This document shows, one piece after another, positions 1 through 11,800 of a DNA stretch of 64,000 bases. The first letter of the stretch is position 1. Each line of letters opens with the position of its first letter. Below the pieces are notes generated by a model that was not told the DNA's origin, made no database searches, and was given only the letters and a program-made list of their open reading frames with translations. The DNA is from Phoronis australis (lineage: Eukaryota > Phoronida > Phoronidae): positions 146,567 to 210,566 of the forward strand of contig NMRA01000224.1 in the NCBI GenBank assembly GCA_002633005.1. Direction: 5' to 3'. The position numbers and the translations under genes were made by a program.

Positions 1-10
1 TAGTTCATTA

Positions 11-245
11 TATGCTCTCTATTTGATTTCTTCGCTAGTCACATGAATGTTACCGTGTTATCCATTATTGCCGCCTTGATCGTCATGATTGCCGTCGTCG
101 CTCTAATTCTTTATTGTAGTTGATTGTCTGCTCTCTATTTGATTTCTTCGCTAGTCACATTAATGTTACCATGTTATCGTCTTATTCATAATTGCCGCCG
201 TGATCGTCTTGATTGTCGTCGTCTCCCTCATCGTCGTCTTTTCGA
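11..245. repeat. Two-copy tandem repeat, unit about 120 bp
   Basis: A block starting CTCTCTATTTGATTTCTTCG appears near 14 and again near 132. Both copies continue through GCTAGTCACAT, ATGTTACC, and a GCCGCC..GATCGTC..GATTG stretch. I see no gene in 1-886. The upstream CEP41 exons expected on this strand (roughly the first 110 residues) were not recognised here and probably lie to the left of the window. Confidence 0.75.
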
Positions 246-886
246 TTAGTTCCGCCAAGTGTCGCTCCTCCGAGCGCTCTCGTTGCTTTTTTCGCTTTTC
301 AAAGATTTCTCGCATTACTGAGAATGGCCACATGTTTTCGAAATATTGTCTGTTGGTTTGTGTAGCTTTAGTACCAAACCTGGTTGTATTAAATATGGAA
401 AATGAAAAAATTTCAGTTACCTGTCTTTTTGTGTTCTGAAATGGTGAGATTTTACCGCTCAGGGGATTGGTAGAATGTTCTTATTCCGTGCCTGGGCAGA
501 TTGCGGTATCCTGAAGTGCATTCTGTTCAGACCCAATTTGTTATTTGAAAATCTCGGAAAAACATGCAAAAAGTCACGTGAATGAAATGCCAATGTTGCT
601 TGACACCTTGCTAGTGTTTGGCTTGCAAAATGTTGGCTTCCGAAGTGATTTATCAGTGAGGTTAGAATTTTCAATTTATGGGTTGTGATCAGAAATTCAA
701 GAGTCTTTGAATAGAATTCAGTGTTTTTTCTTCCTTAAGCAGTGATTTCTTGCCACAAATATGTGACTAGTGTCTTGGGTCCATGGAACACAGCCATGAT
801 GGCCTCCGAAATGGGAGATTAAATATTTATAGACTGAGGTAATGGTCTGTAATGAATGTTCTCCATGGTAACTTATGATTTTCTAG

Positions 887-3800
887 CTGGTGGAGACAGG
901 CCTGAAACTGGTTTAACTGAAGAGGAACTGGGCCGCCTTCAGACAGCCAGCAGTATAGCTCTTACAGACGAGGATTATGGGAAACCACCTGATTCTGCAC
1001 GCTCAACATTAGAAAGGTATAGTAGGACAGAAAGCACTGATTTAAGTTTTAAGAAACACATAAGTTGGTTTGAAATTGAAGTCAAAACCTTCATGTACCT
1101 CATCAGCTTGTTCCAGACATTTCCCTTGCTTGCTACCATCCTGACTCCTGGTGTTGTGTTTACAGCGTCATCAAAGGTGTCGGGGAGGTGGACCTGGACA
1201 ACCCTCCCCCTGCTAAGCCTGTGGTCCCCCCGATAAATGACACCTGTCCATACCTGTTACTGGACATACGAGATAAAGATGCATTTGACGAGTGTCACAT
1301 TATTTCAGGTAAGCTGTGAACAGTGTAAAATAAATCTAATGACTAACGAGTTGCGAGTCTTGCATCTTGTTGTTTATTGTGTACTTAATGTTGCTATCAT
1401 ATGTATGATAGTATTAAATTAAATGCTTTCTACCTGGTGACTGCCTGGTGAAATGAACGTGGCACACATTTAACCTTGAAAAGAAATGTTGGACTTGAAC
1501 TCAGTTGATTTACAAATCAAAATAAATATTCAGTTTCTGGACTTACTGTAATCTATGCTGATGATGAGATATAGCATTCCCATCTTGGAGACTTCTACAG
1601 ATTGACACAGTTGATTTGTTTCTTGAAGAGTCCTAAAGGAGTTCAATCCATGTTCTATTTTCACCAGTGACTGAAGCATTCTGTAACCTAACCAGTCTCT
1701 GTCAATGTAACTATTGGTTATTTGTATGTTCTCAATTTTTTTGTTTTAATGTTCTCCCTCTTCTGTGTACAGCTCTGAACTTCCCATCGGCGATACTCTC
1801 CAGATCTTGCAACTACGAAACAAAGGAGCTGTTGACCTATGTATCCTTTTTAAACCAAGTGTTTGGTCTTCGAAACAATTCAATGTGGTGATCAGAAGTT
1901 AAGTATACAGCTAACGCCATCTATTGAGAAATAAAACTGACTGCGATTTTCTCATTTGAGCAGGTTCAGCTATTGTCTGAGTACAACTTGAAAGCACAAA
2001 ATGACATGACGACCAGTACGTTGTCCATGGCAACAATAATTGAATGATTGCTTGTAAGGTTAAGTCTAGATCGCAGGCAAGTTTTTATTTTGGAAATGCG
2101 ACAATCTGAAGGTTCTTTAGTACATTATTAAGTCATGTCTTTTACAAAGTTCTTATTGTTGAACAGTTGTAATAAATTATTAGAACACATGCATGTCTAT
2201 CAATCTAGAAAATTAAGTTATTTTAATTTCATGTATTTCCTTATATACTATCAGAAAAACCAACCTGGTAAAATAATAATGGTTTATGATGAAGATGAAA
2301 GAATAGCTCACAAGTCTGCCACGACACTGGTGGAGAGAGGATACGATAACTTGTTTATGTTATCAGGAGGTGAGTGAATCGAACCAATTCATTGTGGCTC
2401 ATTCAGGGAGTGGAAACAGTCCAGGGCTCTGACCTACGAATATTCTGGGCAGACCACTAAATCCGACACTGCAGCTAGTGTCCACGATCAAAGATCACAG
2501 TTTTCTGTTAGGAACTTAATCCCGATCCTTACACAGGTTAAAGTTGTTATTGGGCTTTGGATTGAGTTGGTGTTATTGCTTGAGGGTATGCTTGATACAT
2601 GAAATGATCTTACAAGGTCGAGTTTAGATGGTGGTCTCAGTTTTAAGAAGCAACTAACTGTCTGCTCTTCTCAAACCCAGAAATTAATTTTAACGTTAGT
2701 ACGAAACAAGTTGGTACCAGTTTTATAAGTTGAATAAACATCCTAAATCATAAATTAGATTTTCATAGATGCCAAGTGTATAGCATGTCGAGCAATGATT
2801 AGTAATCATGTTTATAGCGGCTTTAACACTGGTAGGTTGACAATGAGTAATTTACATATTGTCGAGCAGTGATTAGTAATCATGTTTATAGCGTCTTTAA
2901 CACTGGTAGGTTGACATTGAGTAATTTACATATTGTCGAGCAGTGAATAGTAATCATGCTTATAGCATCTTGAACATTCGCAGGTAGACAATGGGTAATT
3001 AACATATTATCAAGCAGACAAGCAGTGATTAGTTATGTTTAAACAGTTATCTCTTTGGGGAGGCGTGCAATGACCTATAACTACTTCATTCAAAATATAA
3101 TTATTCTCTCTAGTGCTTGCTATTCTGCCATCCTGGCTTCACTATTGCTGTATTTTATTTGAAGGTCTCAAGCTAGCATATAAACTGTTTCCCACGGGCC
3201 TCATCACAGGCACGGTGCCCCTCACAATAAAGGGAGGCAAGCCGCCCAAGGAGAGGGTGCGCGCTTCACAGACTCACTTCACTGGTGCAGACATAGAGAA
3301 CTTGTATGTGAACATTGAGGAGGCCACGAGGGATAAGAGTACAGCAAGTGAGTGACACCTAGCTAAAGTTGTGTTCTGGAACAATTCTGTAACTCTTTCA
3401 TATGACGGATTATGGCTGCACTTCATAGACGCAAGGATTTTGTGAGTAAAGTTAACATGTTCACAGAGTAGGCAGTGTGGCTGAGTGGGAGTGTCTACTT
3501 CCTGTACTCAAGGTCGTATATTTAGTCTCACTGTGACACACTGCTGCAGCATAAAAATGGTTTCAGGGCATCAGTGCAATGAGCCCTCCCGAGCGCCCTC
3601 TGCAAGACCGTCTGCAATTATTTTTTTAATGCGTTTACATTCTTCGCTCATATTGTGTGGCAATATCTCGCGTAGGTCTGCATGAGATCTTGGATTTTCG
3701 AGAGATTCTCGCATCTATGGAATGCGGGTTCAGTACAACACATGCTTGAGAACAAATGCATTAAAACTGCTGCACATTTGAGCAAAGTAAGACATGATGG

Positions 3801-4549
3801 ACAAATCTCTTTTTCTCATATAATGGTAACTTAGCGTCATGTGAATGGTTCACTATATTCAAGTTCTCAGTGTTCTGAAGTTACCCAGAGATTACATGTT
3901 GTGGACAGACCCAGTATGAAAATTGAAGAAAGGCAATAATTATTAATTTTAAATTTATACAAAATTAGTGAGATTTCATTGTCGGTAGCAACCATGATTT
4001 TGAACTCCTTAACCTGAAAATTATCATCTTGGCAGCAAGTGAATCCTAATTTTGGTGAAGTCTGTTAATGCCTATTTTTATTTCCTTGTCCAAATTGTGT
4101 CATCTACTGCCATGACACATCATCACTAAACATGCGAATATATGTGCATGGTTAGTACACATTTTGTAAAATAATGCAAATATGTTTACCATTAAATATA
4201 ATAGGCCTAAAAGTTTCCCCCGAGTCTTTTAAGCCCGTTGTGAGACGAAAGCACAGACAGACAAATGTGAAGTAACCATGTTCACTTGATAAATATGAAA
4301 TGGCCTCTTATAACATAATTTCATTGTACGCCAGTCATCATTTGTAGTCAAAACTACGAGTAACGTTGTTATAGTGTGGCTACCATATTATTAATAATTG
4401 TTTCAGCCCGGCTCAGCAATGCTTCAACTGTGTCGAGCCGAATGTCAGGCAATGCCAGCCAGATGAGCAGCAGGGCCCCGTCAACTGCTCGCTCGTCCAT
4501 GTCCAATGCATCCAGCTCAACAATTACAGGCCGTGCACCGTTTAAATAA
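887..4549 (+). CDS. CEP41: CEP41 (centrosomal protein 41), 5'-partial, six exons
   Basis: Exons seen: 887-1016, 1166-1308, 1773-1840, 2255-2369, 3165-3347 and 4407-4549 (TAA at 4547). All junctions are GT-AG and the phases chain without a break, giving 259 residues; the N-terminal part is missing. Human CEP41 is about 373 aa. The order matches the family: an acidic helical linker, a [11 protein letters not shown] block, then a rhodanese-like domain with [34 protein letters not shown] and [12 protein letters not shown] Ser/Arg/Met-rich tail ends in GRAPFK (human GKPWK). The rhodanese catalytic cysteine position is Asp in YDEDER, so no sulfurtransferase activity is expected. Family knowledge: CEP41 acts at centrosomes and cilia, in tubulin glutamylation. 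Upstream exons were not found. Confidence 0.92.
2787..3010. repeat. Three-copy tandem repeat in CEP41 intron 4
   Basis: About 74-75 bp units, each with GTCGAGCA.TGA.TAGTAATCATG, TATAGC..CTT and GGTTGACA.TGAGTAATTTACAT. They start near 2787, 2861 and 2935, and the third is the most diverged. They do not touch a splice site. Confidence 0.75.
3466..3535 (+). repeat. tRNA-derived SINE-like copy
   Basis: AGGCAGTGTGGCTGAGTGGG looks like a tRNA A-box region and is followed by a degenerate B-box (AAGGTCGTATATTTAGTCTC). A related copy lies on the minus strand at 37216-37287 with the same GGCAGTGTGGC start and a better B-box. It lies in CEP41 intron 5. No intact tRNA fold was found, so it is called a SINE remnant and not a tRNA gene. 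Confidence 0.5.
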
Positions 4550-5910
4550 CAATGTCATGAGAGCGAGATGCTGTTGTCGTGGTCATTCTTACCCATGCTA
4601 GTGCTGGGGACAATCTTGTAGCGCCCTCTGGTGACTACCACAGACAATTGTCGCCATCACGTCATATGCTGTTGGCAATTCAGCATTATAACTAAATGTA
4701 CTGCAGCTGTAAAAGTGCAAACATGTGAAATGTTGTTTTCACTCTGTTATGGTCATTGTAACCTCGTTAGCTGAATGCTGTTTTCATGATACGACAGTCA
4801 TTTGCTCTGACAAAAACTTGAAAAAATTGGACGTCATTTCAAACATGAAACATTGGAATAATGAAAGAAGTTTTAGACATATATTTAGCTTCAAAAATAG
4901 AAAATTCTTGCCTATAGTAAGCGTGACATAAGAATAGACAATAAAAATTAAAAACTGCTGACGAAATGTATTTAAAAGATGCTAAAGATAGCTATAATCA
5001 GTTGACAAAATCAACAAATATGTGAGACAAAGACCTACTAATATTCATTCATAATTCAACAACCTTTAACACGAAAGGCACAAGTTTTGCGAAAAGAAAC
5101 TTGAGCAAAATGTTTGTAAACATTTGTTCCGCGTTTTGCCCCCTACCTGAGACTTTACTATATTTTAACCGACACTCTTTCAGACTGAAAGTAGCTGAAC
5201 AAATCCACGAGGTCTATAGAAATACTGCTTCTATTTTCCACATTGCACTCGATAGCTCTCAGCTACTCTAGAGAATAATGACTTCGTTTTGCAAATTCGA
5301 ATACTGCTGGTTATTCATCTCCAATCCATTTTGTGTAGCAGTCACTCAACTCCGCACTGGTGTGTTCATGTTGTGACTTGAACAATATTTTTATAATTAG
5401 CTGAACATTGCAAATGATATTATTGAACAAAGCCTCGTTTAGTTTGAAGGACTTGCGTTCTCCTTCAAAATTTTCCCCTCAGATGGGTAGGTCAGTGTGC
5501 TGAATATTGTTTTCGCACTTATTGTCCGGGCATGCTCATTTCTGCCGCCAAAGTTGTTTGAGAAACACTTCTTTCGTTTCATTTCAAGTAATTGTTTCGA
5601 GTTGCGCACGTATTTTTGCCATTAGTCGTGCAATGGTAAACAAATAACTGTCATTGTGCAATCATCAATTTAAAGCAGGTATTGTCATAATGAAGATTCA
5701 ATCAGCAGTTACTGTCTTATTGCTCAGCACTTCGTCCACTATTTATAGTAACTTAACTAAATTTCTGAATATGTTATCAAAATGAATTGAATTAGTGTAT
5801 AATAAAACCTTGTGTTATTTTGTAGCTCCTTACTAAGTATAGATTCTACAATGTTGGATATGTGGTCACTCAAATGTATTTTGGACATGTTTTATATATA
5901 ATAAAAACTT
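4550..5910 (+). terminator. CEP41 3' UTR with candidate poly(A) signals
   Basis: There is no further coding sequence after the TAA. AATAAA occurs at 5801-5806 and 5900-5905 on the plus strand; either could end the transcript. Between 5910 and 6489 I see only AT-rich DNA without a supported gene; the short ORF at 6115-6348 resembles nothing I know. Confidence 0.45.
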
Positions 5911-6489
5911 GTTGACTGTATTTTGTGCTGTTGAGTTACTCTAGTTACTGTATTTGATGTTAAGACGTGCCCATTAGGTGGCGCTGAAGTGTTGCTAAAC
6001 AAGGAATATTCTTGTTGACAAGAACCTTTATGATCAAGGTAAAAGAAATTGGTATATATACCAATGATAGATGTTCACCATGACATGATGTACTTTGTAC
6101 AACTATAGCAGCAGGTGCCTAGCAGCGTTCGAAAGATGTTGGCCCAGTGTCATGGTACTAGTGGATTTGTCGCTGGGCCAGTAACTTTAAAAGTTAACTT
6201 GGCACCCGGACCAGTAAATTTTCAGACTAACTGGATTACCGGGCCAGCACATTTCTTTGCTGAAGTTCAAACACTGGTGTCTAGTCTCAAACTGTGGGCG
6301 ATAGACAATGATTTTAATATCAGATCTTTAAAAAAAGTTGGCATGTGATAAGACACAGAAATAATAGGTTGTATCTAATTTGCAAATTACTTCATCCCTC
6401 AAATTGGTGTGTGAATCACATCCTAAAGATGTTTACGAAAAGCTCTCAAGTCTAAAAAACAATAATAATTTTATAGAGTTTCAGAAATC

Positions 6490-6495
6490 TTTATT
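6490..6495 (-). terminator. Candidate poly(A) signal of MOV10L1
   Basis: TTTATT on the plus strand reads AATAAA on the minus strand, about 720 bases beyond the MOV10L1 stop at 7219. Another copy at 6873-6878 is nearer. Which one is used cannot be told. Confidence 0.35.
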
Positions 6496-7218
6496 TTTAA
6501 AACGAGACTCCGTCACATTGATTTGTGTTTTGATAACTCATTAGTTCTATTTTAACAGTAAAAGATTCAAATATTTTGTCGAACATGTCCCTAAACACCT
6601 GGAGGACACCTGGGGCGTAGCTCTGGACGGCTAGTGTATGATCCTCTTTGTTAGACAGCTGAACACCCCTAGCTGTCCTTCACACATCCAGGCACCTTAT
6701 CGAACCCGCCTCCTTGTTGAGTTCCACCTCTTCATTGAAGCCCGCCTCCCGATTGCTGATCATTCAACATGATATTTGAGTCTGGAAGACAGTGTAGACT
6801 CAACGTTGCATTGCAGAACTGTCTTGGATGGAATTCTCCTCTTCGTGGAGGTACATAAATGCATCATACGATTTTATTTTGAAATGTCCGGCGCTTCTGA
6901 GTGAGTCGGGCAAGTGAAGAACATCACATTATTATACGTTATGGCTGATGTATTTCAAGACGGGGACACCAGTTTCTGCAACAATGTAACCATCACAACT
7001 GAAAACTTGGCAAGTAGTCGTCCCTAACTGATGGAAGGCGGGTTATATTCAAATGTGGGCGCTATAGAGAAACATGCCAGTTAAATCCATCTCAATGTGA
7101 TCCAGGTGGGAAGTCATTCAGGCATTTTTATTTCCCGGACAAATCGGCTAACACCCGCTCCAAAAGATGAGCACCTTTAGCGTGACGATTTTAATCGCGA
7201 CTCGTGACAGTGAAATTG

Positions 7219-8826
7219 TCACGAGCCCAGTTCTTCATCTGAGCTGGTCTCTACGACCACGTCTCCCTCACACTGTATCAAGTCATCCCAATATTCGGAG
7301 TCACTACTTGTCGTCGTATCCACATCAACACCAGCGGCACATAACACTTCACCATCTTTAGATGATACAAAAGGACTAGACAGACGAGCACCATTTACAG
7401 GACAAGCGTTTAGTATCGCGCCATCATCCTGACCATGTGCAATGTTACTCACATCTACACGTCCTTTATCTGAACAATTCATGGCACATAAGAGTTCATC
7501 TTCTTTACACGACGGTTGTATAATCCCTTCCTCTCGCCCTTGAGTACTGTAAAGGACATTTGACTGCTCAACATCTTGTTCATACAATGACTCGGGATTG
7601 AGCAGAACAGCACTGCTCACACAACAAGAGTTGAGCACAGTTTCACCTTGAGCAGGGTTAATGTTAAAGGTACTTGTTGAGTCCGTATCATCTTCCTCAT
7701 GTGATTGCTCAACACAAGACTTAAGAACACTGTTAACAGGACAAGCCTGTATCATACCTTCCCCTATAGCGTGGCGATTAATAGCTACACTTGAAATGTC
7801 TGCATCAGCAATGGCACGGTACGCTTCAACTCCTTCACACGATGGCGCCTGATATGACAAAACAGCACTGTTCATAGGGCAAGCCTGCATCAGGCTTCCC
7901 TCTTGAGCATTGTAAATATTGTTGCGATCACTGGCACGTAAATCTTCCTCCTCTGATATGCACAGCATGCCAGAGTTGTCCGATGCAATGTCTGCAGAAA
8001 TAATGGAAGTATGGACGGTGTCACTTTGTGACTTACACAACACATCTGATTCCCTGTCTTCACACTTCTCTTGGTCATCATCAGCTGTAGTCACTGAGTG
8101 CTTTGTAATATCATCAACAGATGGAGCTGGTTGTTTATCAGCTGACGATATGCAGGCCCTATATCCAGCACACAGAACCCCACGCGGTTCTGTTTCACTC
8201 GCGCCCTCCGACACTGTTACTGGTTGTGTATTGTATGGAAGACATGTAGTGCAGTTCTCGGTGCCAGATTCACGACCTGTCGTCAACACCAGTACACTGT
8301 CGCTAGGTAAGCAGTTACCTCTAGGCTCGCTGTTCCTGTCTGCTAATAAAAGTGTATCACTGTCATGGCCACTGTCAATCACAGGACTGTCCTCAGCAGG
8401 TGTCTCCACCTGCAATGAGTTGCCATGCAGTGATGGTACAGCTCGTTCATGGCTGACATGATTGTCCACACAAGCTTCTCCATAAAACAGTGTCTTAGTA
8501 CCCCCACACTGACTCTTTCGGGAGTTTGGTACAGATTTATCACTGGGCAATACCTCAGTAGAACCTTGACAGGGGTAACTGTCATTTTGAGCATGTGGAG
8601 CTTGTGTCATCTCTGTTTTAACACTACTGAGTTTGTCTGGTAGAATGTCACTTTGATTGGATGCTGCCATCATGACAACACTGCTGAGTTCATCTGGTAC
8701 ACCATTTTGATTGGATGATGCCTGTATCATCTCCATGACAACACTACTGAGTTGATCAGGTAGACTGCAGCCAGTGTATGTGTTATTCTTGATACAGTAC
8801 TTGAGCAGCTCAACCCAATGGACATC
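7219..8826 (-). other. MOV10L1: Terminal exon of MOV10L1: helicase end plus long acidic tail
   Basis: The exon opens [20 protein letters not shown], which aligns with the end of the human protein (LLEYSITNGVYMGCDLP), and then stays open for about 510 residues in one frame to TGA at 7219. The tail is rich in Ser, Asp, Glu and Cys. It holds a short N-terminal repeat, LPD.LSSV three times (at the start of the tail), and a longer one built on I.ACPVN.-type blocks: [33 protein letters not shown] and [11 protein letters not shown]. It ends in a strongly acidic stretch with YWDDL. I know no domain of this kind. The open length and repeat structure support real coding; the function is unknown. Confidence 0.8.
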
Positions 8827-11800
8827 CTACAATAGAAAACACTCATTGTTTAATAGCCATGTTGGCTTTGTGAGTACATATCACAGAATGTGAGAAGGTG
8901 TTGAAGTATTCTAGGATGTGGCTACATTCTCAGCCAGTACATGTGCACTCGTCAAACAAAACATTCACCAGGTGGCGCTAATCACACCTGAATGTGTTGG
9001 GAGCAGAACACAGTCCATCAGCATGGGGACACCTCTGGTCTAAGTATCCTACATGACTATCTGAATGCACGCATTTATACACAGGTAGAACAGTTGTCTC
9101 ACTAACACAACCTCGTAAATTTAAAGTCACCCATTGCCAAAGCACTTCCCACTGCCTGTCACCACTTGTCACCAGACAAACCTTCATCCCACAGCAGCGC
9201 CTCATCGTCAGGGCTTGGAATGACCAATGACAAAAAAGAGGGAAATTTTCCAGATGATGTATCATTCCACAAATAAATAGGCCTGTGTGATAAAAATACT
9301 TTTCGGGTTGTAAAAATTTACAAAAATAAACGTTTCTGCATCAATAAAGTCAAAATAATAATAAAAAAGAGACGAAAGAAGGGGAAACTGGAAATCAAAT
9401 ACAAGGGAATCGAAACCAAAAAAGTGAGATATCCTCTTATAAGAGGTCTGCAGCATGCCTTGGTCCACACATTGTACTTGAAGGTTACGCATGACAAGGA
9501 TACAATGACCTTTGACCCAACTTGATTTTTTCAACCTAACTTGACAGTGACTACTTACATGGGACAGGAGATGTGGGTCCCCTACAATCACTAGCAGCGC
9601 CTGCGCCCTGGTGATACCCACGTTGAATCTCTTGGGGTTACTCAAGAAGCCCAGGTTGTGCACCTGGTCAAAGGACAGAAGACTGGCAGAAGATCGCACC
9701 TGGAAATTAATGCATATTAACCATTGGAAAATATCAATGTTTAGCTAAATTTAGAACATCATATTACATAAACAGCAAATCGGATTTGAATAAATTTGTC
9801 AGATACCCTGATTTGTGTACTTTTTTCCAACACGCTATTAGAAACTGACTCTAAAATGTTTTGTTTTCGTGTAAAGCACAATAAAAAATTGGATCTCACA
9901 TAATTTCATGGGAAAAGTAAAGATTTTTAAAGTATAATTCTGAAAAAAGTGGTAATGTTTCCAAGAGTTCCTGTTGATTATTGTAATCATTTGCTACAAG
10001 TGTTCCTTTTTGTTTTGTCAAATTACTCTATAAAGACAAGGCCATGGGATCAAATCAATTCCATTAATAACATCTAATCAGTCACGTTCTACTTTCAAAA
10101 AAGGAACATTTTTACTGGGTTTGTCATAGTTTTGAAGACATTTGGCTGAATGTACACACTTGGTGACACGGTTGTACTAACCTCAACATGCCAATTAATA
10201 ACTCCCTCTATTGTCTAGTCACAAAACCAGCTTACTTGCACTCTGATAGCTTTCAGCACATCGAATGACGACCACATCATTTCCAATTTACAATTGATAC
10301 ATTGCAAATTCCTCTAGTCAGAATTATAATTTATCTCGTTCAAAATATTTCTGACCTACAACCGATATCACCAAAATATCTCTAACATACAATTGATATC
10401 ATCAAAACCCATTACAACTTACGGTTGATATGATAATGACCAATCTCTCCTGACCTTGGAACTCTTCCACAGACCCTACTTTGACTTTATCCATCCCCAG
10501 GCGATCAATCAACAAACGAATTTTCTCAACCTTAAATACACATTTAAAAAACATGAAGTGGTGAATCTATCAACATCAGGATGCAGTGCTCCTTTCTCAT
10601 ACGAGACAGATGCGTACAGTTATCTCCCCTATACAGCGACCTACATATTAAGAGGACTACAGCGGGAACCAATCCAGTTATTGATACAGACCTCACGGAC
10701 CAACCCAAAAAGAGTGCCACGAACTATTTCATCCCCCAGTTAGTTGTTTTTTTTTTCACAATCACGACACCATGAACAATATGTTTTCTGGAAACTGTAA
10801 CATGTCAATAATAAAAATTCTAGTTAAAGCAATGAAAAACCAAATCATGTTTAAAGTGAAATGTTGACAACAAATGAGCCCTAACAAGTTATTTGTACTC
10901 CAGATGTACAAGACCAGAAAAACTAAAGATGAAAAAAATTGGGTTAAGTTTTAATGACGTAGGGGGCAAAACAACTGGCTCAATGAATAAAGCAGTCAAA
11001 ATGATAACTTGGTGATGAAAATGTTTCACTCATATTTTCTGAAGTAATTTCAACTTTTTACAGACTAAGCTGAAATAAGTTGAACATGAAAGTATAGTTG
11101 CACAGTACAGCGTAAAATTCAAAATGTGCCGCAACTACAAAATTCCAGTTATCTGAGTCGCTGCATTGGATGTTCCCAAACCCAAACGTCAGCTTCAACT
11201 CTAAACACTGCAAACAAATGAGCCACAATTATAGTTTCCCTCACAGTGAGACCCAAACAAGGCTATAAGAGAACCCCACATTTTCTTAGTAGTATTAAAT
11301 GGACCTTGTCTTTTTGTCATGTGAACGGAGTAAGAATAGATCAAATCTATTCACCTAAACGAGGACATTTGTGGACTAAAATTCCTAGTACGTGACTACC
11401 AGAATATCTTCACTTACAACAGCTTATTATTTTAAATGATTTATTCATACTAAAATGAAAAAGGCAAGAAATTTGATCTCAAGATTCAAAATTGGAGCCC
11501 TTGCATCTTGATATAGAGGTTCCTGCTCTGACCCCCTAAAAATTGAATTTTTTTAATGTCATTTTAATCGGAATCATGTCATAACAATCTGTTTTATACA
11601 ATAGGTATGACCATTGTTTCACTACTGACACCTGGAGACCGTTGAGCGTATCACAAGTTTTACCTACAGAAAGCTATACCTGTTTTCTGTAGGGTGTAAT
11701 GATGCCAATGTCATCATGAGTCAGAGGATGACAGGTATTGTCAACAAGAGCCTGCAGGTAGGACACAACTTGGACGGCTTCAACAGCATTGAACCATGAA

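Noticed and set aside
3466-3535. Possible tRNA gene
   Set aside because: A- and B-box-like words are present but no cloverleaf can be drawn; SINE remnant is the better call.
7919-8461. 180-residue plus-strand ORF
   Set aside because: It is the antisense shadow of the MOV10L1 terminal exon.
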